A DNA stretch of 64,000 bases, from NCBI GenBank assembly GCA_964017155.1, contig OZ024864.1, forward strand, positions 30,401,334 to 30,465,333. The letters run 5' to 3'. Below, in pieces: positions 59,530 to 64,000 of this stretch. The translations under genes and the position numbers were made by a program. Positions within the stretch are counted from its first letter, which is position 1. Each line of letters opens with the position of its first letter. A model generated the notes under the pieces. That model was not told the DNA's origin, made no database searches, and worked only from the letters and a program-made list of their open reading frames with translations. Source of the DNA: Oasisia sp. SBJ-2009. Lineage: Eukaryota; Annelida; Polychaeta; Sabellida; Siboglinidae.

Positions 59530-61944
59530 TCATAGAAGTATGCACAGTTTACTCGAGTTGTCTGGTTTGATATCTGTCGCCTTCACTGTGTTGTCTTTTG
59601 TCGTCTGCTCTTGCGTGATGACATTCGTTTGCGGCCCATTTGTTGACTTCTTCAGAACGTCATTGACATTGTGGTTGTTTGTCGTTGTCACGTTGATCAC
59701 GTACGACGTTTGCGGACGGCTTTGGCTGGAGGGTTGGCCGGATGTGACGTCATTGTTGAGCGGTACATCCGCTGAGTTCGAGTTTTTGTTCTCCTGACTT
59801 TCTGATGGAACATCCGTAGTTGTCTCTGAGCTCTGCATAATGTACCAAACACTGTTTTTAGATTCAAAAATGAAAAAGACTATATTGTCCGTTTTAAAAC
59901 ATCATATTAAAACCGGAAATTTGTCTTCAGTTACACATTAAAATGTCAGTAGTAAGATTGGTGATCCATATACGGTTGATAAGACACTTTAAAATGATAA
60001 CAATACTAATCAGCACTAAAATGGATAAAGTAAATAGATTAAGTATATAAATAAGTACTCTAATAAATATATAAATAAATAAGCAATAATATTTCTTAAA
60101 AGGTTCTTTGATAAGACACAATATGATAATATTTATAATAATGATTAAAATTGGTAAACAAACAAGATTACATAAATCAATACAATAAGTGTATGGAACA
60201 CAAAAGTATACAGTACGTTAAAAATTACCATTCATAATTAAAATGGCAGAGGGTATAAACGATTTCTTGAATAGGTTCTTTTTAGCTAGTGGAACTTGCA
60301 TACGTCTCCCTGACGGACGTTTCTGAAAAACTTCATTCGGAGGATGGGTAGGACCATACAATACTTGTCTGGCTTTCCTATTCAGTGCTGCATTGTATAT
60401 ACTGGACATGTGTTTCTGTTCGTTGCCACAATCAACTTGCTAGCTGTATTGACAACACAAGCAATTTTTTATTTATTCTTGCCACTGACACCATATACAT
60501 ACCATGTAACTGTGTTAAAAGATAGAACGCTCTCTATTAAACCCCTGTATGCAAGTTGAAGAGTGTTTTGGCTAACATCGAAACTGTTCAGCTTTCTCAT
60601 AAACATAATCACAGAATGACAAGCTTACACAGTAACGCAATGATTAATATAAGATGTGCGCACATTTATGTCCATGATTTAAGTTTATATAAATGTTCGC
60701 ACATCAATCTGATAGCTCAGTTTTAATTCACGAAGAAGTGGCTCCCGCGGTCAGTCAAATCAATGCGACAAAAGGGATATTGGGATGGCGTAAGGTGTAC
60801 GATTAAGTCTACTCTATACTGTTTGTTTTATATTGGCTTAACAAATACTAGGGGAGACCGGGGCTAGTTGTAACAAAAACAACACATTTCAAGATTGCGG
60901 ACGGGTTTCTTAACCGATCGAAACTGTTTTATGCCAAAGAGTCCACACATATCTCCCGTAGATAATCAGTGCATAATTAATTGCCCGGACTATTACACGT
61001 TTATAGTATAATGAGTTATAGGAGGTGTCCTAAAATGTTACAAGTTACCTCGGTACGGGGTAACTTGTAACACTTTAGGAAACATTTCACGATTGAAGGT
61101 GAGTTTCTTAACTGGTCGAAACTTTTGTTATGCCGATGGGTCCCCACATATCTCCCGCAGATAATTGGTGCATAATTAAATGCCTTGTTTATTACATATT
61201 TGTGGCATAATGAGTTATATGAGGTGTCCTAAAGTGTTACAAGTTACCCCGGTATGGTATTACCTCTTTTCTTTTAAAATGGCATAATTTTATGGCGTGT
61301 CGACGGATTTACGTGATATTACACACGACATGCTCAAATATATTGACGAACATGCAGACGTCTTGGACGTCTTGCAAAATAATTTGCTTGAGCAGATTTG
61401 TCCGCAAGCCCTCTGTTGCAACTTACCAGTGTTACAACTAGCCCCGGTCTCCCCTACTAACATTTTGAAATACCGACAATCATTTAGCACAAATACTGTG
61501 TTCCCGGCAGTCTGTTTTCGCAGAGTTCGATGAATGCAGAGCTAGAATTAGGCGATGCTACTAAAATCTGAAATTATTTACACTTGTAATGTTTATTTTT
61601 TTTATTGCAAGTACTTACAGGACCAACGTTTAAACAAGTAGATACACTAAAGCTGGATTTCTTTTGGCCCGAGGGTGTATTTTTATAACAATATCAATCA
61701 AGCCTTAGCTCAAAGAGACATTTCAAGTTAAATGCGTTTGCTCGTGCAGACGCAGTACGCAGTACGCGGTTCTAGCACAGGACTACTCTTGGCCCGTTAC
61801 CATGGAATGACACCAACTGCAAACTCACCACATTATCGCCCGCCACCGGATGCTCAGCTTTACCAGCTGGTCGCTCGTCTTTTGCATTGTTACTTTCCGG
61901 TGGCGGTGACGCGTTTTTTGACTCATCGGCATCGCTGTTTGTCG
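59530..61944 (-). CDS. Unrecognised gene, last two coding exons, CaaX C-terminus
   Basis: Two minus-strand exons are supported: 61944-61829 (116 nt, entered in phase 1, left in phase 0) and 59832-59530 (303 nt with stop). The acceptors are TTCTTTTTGCCAG and GTACATTATGCAG, and the donor is GTG|GTGAGT. The 138 complete codons are hydrophilic and low in complexity: rich in S, T, N, D, E, K and P, with no predicted fold (ADESKNASPPPESNNAKDE; SYVINVTTTNNHNVND). The chain ends SSKLCILL and stop, a C-terminal CaaX box; the final leucine would favour geranylgeranylation. This suggests a membrane-tethered, disordered protein. An ATG before the first exon would give a hydrophobic start (MLHYVYVVFFLPA), but the polypyrimidine tract and AG there argue for splicing. 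Upstream exons were not found. Confidence 0.6.
60851..61454. mobile_element. MITE with 25 bp perfect TIRs
   Basis: The left end begins GGGGAGACCGGGGCTAGTTG and the right end is its exact reverse complement over 25 bp. Both flanks carry TACTA (60846-60850 and 61455-61459), a possible 5 bp target duplication; TA alone with a longer inverted end cannot be excluded. The interior contains two tandem copies of a unit of about 190 bp (shared TTTCTTAAC, ATATCTCCCG, AGATAAT, GTGCATAATTAA, ATAATGAGTTATA). A short plus-strand frame from 61293 has no recognised homologue. It lies in the intron of the CaaX gene. Confidence 0.85.
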
Positions 61945-62813
61945 CTGGCAAAAAGAAAACAACATACACGTAATGTAACATCTGGTCATATAGCGCCGCT
62001 GCTTGATGGCATTTCTCAACGTATACCCAACATTTAAACGGTTACTTTACGTATAATTAAAACCTCGTAACAAATATGTGTATTAAGCTATCAAAATTTC
62101 AAAATCTTCACTGTCAAGTTATGTTGCGTTATTGAAAAGTCAACATGTCCCCACTTGCATGGGAACTGTTATGGTTCACTGCTTCCGTTTAGACAATAAA
62201 CACTTCCAACACTATTTTGAATGCGCTGAGCTTTGTAAAATATACATCTTGTCAGTAGGAATATAGTTAAACTTTTGTCAGTCGTTATTTAATAACAGGT
62301 TGTACAGTCTAAGCAACGGTGCACCGTGGGATTGCCTAAACGACATTGAACACAGACGGACAGTTGTTGTAGGTAATGCACAGTCGGACGTTGCGCCAAG
62401 ACGTAAGACAGTACGATAGAAGATCTGTTTGATGAAGCAAATACAGATGGAAAATTAGTCAGTAATCTGGGTTAGTTTCGTTTGAGCCCAATTTGCGAAT
62501 GCCGAATAACAGTTATTAGTCTCCAAAAGCGGTCAAGTGAACCAGATCACAAGTATGAAATAGCAATGTTGCAAACAGAACAACGTCGTTACACCTCGGC
62601 GCGTCGTCCGTTACTGTGTTTGGAGATGTGTTGTGTCAGGCATGTATTGTGCTACAACATGCATACAATAAGACAAACCACATGTTAATATTAATGTTTG
62701 GCAATTTGATCCTTACCATTATGTAAACATGCAACAAAAGGAGTTCACATTTCATTTTGTTTATTTATTATACATTTTCCATTTTTAATGTCAATAATAT
62801 CACTATATTTATA

Positions 62814-62818
<5 letters not shown>
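61945..62818. other. Upstream side of the CaaX gene, no exon recognised
   Basis: I searched for a minus-strand donor leaving one extra base and found no convincing one. Apart from short open frames nothing was recognised. Confidence 0.4.
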
Positions 62819-62899
<81 letters not shown>

Positions 62900-62901
62900 T
62901 G

Positions 62902-62971
<70 letters not shown>
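62819..62971. repeat. (TA)n array
   Basis: About 150 bp of TA repeats with a short TATG/CATA interruption. Confidence 0.95.
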
Positions 62972-62977
<6 letters not shown>

Positions 62978-63748
62978 GTGTGTGTACTTAATTTGGTTTC
63001 ATCAGCAGACTTCCTTAGTTACGCATAGAAACACCATATACATTGCTAACTAAAACATACTATACACACATGGTATTGAACACTGATTCGACGTGTGACT
63101 TCTACGTTCGATCGACGTGGCCTAGAATTGAACAACACGAATAAGAAGCAAGCGTCGGTGCGATGAGAGCGCAGAGTGCGAACAAGAACCAACTAGACAC
63201 CGGTGAGACATGCACGTGACGTTAGGAAAGAACTGGCAAGCAAGCGCTGGTCAGTTAATTGTGTACATATAAAACATGCGTTTAAATAATAACTCTATAT
63301 CGACACTCATAATCGGATGTTTCCTGCTGCGACGTATACTAGCAATGGTTTATCAAACCACGATGCAAACACTTGAGTTATGTTTCCATTTGTTCGGTTG
63401 ACCGAATTCTAGTGTGACACAAGGTGACAAGGTAATCACGTAAAAGTGCATTGCAACAAAGACTTCTTTTAATCGACGAACGTTTTAATTTGACGTGACC
63501 GTCAACACTTAAAAGAGTGGGCATTTGGTGAATATGGATGCGTACTTGTGAAACTGTCGGAATAAGGTTACAACGTATAACACAGATTTGAACGTAACTA
63601 AGCGAGGTGCTCTTTAGCTACGCTAAACTACACAGCGATTCTTCTCCGTTGTTATTGATAGTTGCTCTTAGCAGGTTAGGTTCTATGCCGATGTGACAGA
63701 ACAATCTACGACATCCTACGTGTGCTTGTCTCGGCCATTCTGTTCCAG
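62972..63748. other. Intergenic, CpG content rising
   Basis: No recognised gene. CpG frequency rises from about 63080 to the right edge, suggesting approach to a promoter or first exon. Confidence 0.4.
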
Positions 63749-63849
63749 TTGTCCCTGTTCCGTTGGCATCCGTCAAGCAGTGGACTCAGCTCCGGTTCGA
63801 TCGACGCGAAAATCTGTACCCAGCGTCGGAGGAGGCAGGCAGCGGGCAG
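63749..63849 (+). CDS. Candidate internal exon of an unknown gene
   Basis: It is bounded by TTCTGTTCCAG on the left and CAG|GTAAAA on the right. It is open in one frame for two bases plus 33 codons (SVKQWTQLRFDRRENLYPAS in the middle). No upstream or downstream partner was found and no family was recognised. It may be a first-exon or untranslated segment of a gene lying to the right. Confidence 0.3.
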
Positions 63850-64000
63850 GTAAAAAGAAAAGTGACACGGTTACAGTACAGTACAGTACGCAATATTGCC
63901 GCTCATTGTACTGTGGGTGAACGCGGGAGGATTAGCGCGGGGCAGCGGGCGTTCAGCGGCGCGCAAGAGTCTCGACGCGGCGCGAGCGGGTGAAGACACG
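63850..64000. promoter_or_regulatory. CpG-rich right edge
   Basis: GCGCGGGGCAGCGGGCG-like sequence with dense CpG, unlike the rest of the window. It is probably a promoter or 5' exon cut by the window edge. Confidence 0.35.

Noticed and set aside
61772..61981. MLHYVYVVFFLPA as a signal peptide start for the CaaX gene
   Set aside because: The same bases form a strong polypyrimidine tract and acceptor, the hydrophobic run is short, and a secreted start conflicts with a cytosolic CaaX end. It was kept only as a remark.

Overview
This is a eukaryotic, animal nuclear window: genes are split by GT-AG introns, the DNA is AT-rich, and it is crowded with long microsatellites, minisatellites and several transposon classes. 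Two genes are clear single-copy bilaterian orthologues (EXOSC1/CSL4 and FRA10AC1). CR1-like and RTE-like LINEs, hAT elements and a TTAA-flanked THAP-bearing element fit a marine invertebrate, perhaps a mollusc or another lophotrochozoan. The species cannot be fixed from the sequence alone.

Layout. 1-0.9 kb is a minisatellite with a 318 bp higher-order unit. 0.9-10 kb has no recognisable gene and holds diverged short repeats and a possible TIR element. 10.1-13.5 kb is a dead CR1/Jockey-type LINE on the minus strand, split by a 2.2 kb hAT-like element with an exact 8 bp target duplication. 13.5-22.2 kb is repeat-rich (long TA, GTAT and ACGC arrays; a composite element at 19.0-20.6 kb) with two candidate CRE/CpG promoter patches. 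22.2-29.6 kb is a five-exon plus-strand gene for a 314-residue coiled-coil protein (tentatively C6orf163-like); its first intron is mostly a roughly 120-unit TCGG array and a 173 bp higher-order minisatellite. 32.1-37.9 kb is EXOSC1 on the minus strand, seven exons, 199 aa, with a hAT-family insertion in intron 5. 39.4-54.4 kb is FRA10AC1 on the plus strand, twelve exons, 317 aa, with introns hosting at least three inserted elements. 55.1-57.7 kb is a CR1-like LINE with an uninterrupted 888-codon frame, 5' truncated. 59.5-61.9 kb holds the last two coding exons of an unrecognised minus-strand gene whose product ends in a CaaX box. The right edge becomes CpG-rich and may enter another gene.

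EXOSC1 (an RNA exosome cap subunit) and FRA10AC1 (a spliceosome-associated protein) lie head to head, 1.5 kb apart. The gap between them contains a near-perfect inverted repeat with TA-rich loops. Both genes act in nuclear RNA metabolism, so a shared promoter is possible but unproven.

All three main gene models were built by hand from splice signals and reading-frame phase. Every junction is phase-consistent and each total length is a multiple of three. The strongest candidate for something under-described is the 3.6 kb long-TIR element inside FRA10AC1: it carries a broken cysteine-rich transposase-like frame whose 5' coding part lies inside the TIR.
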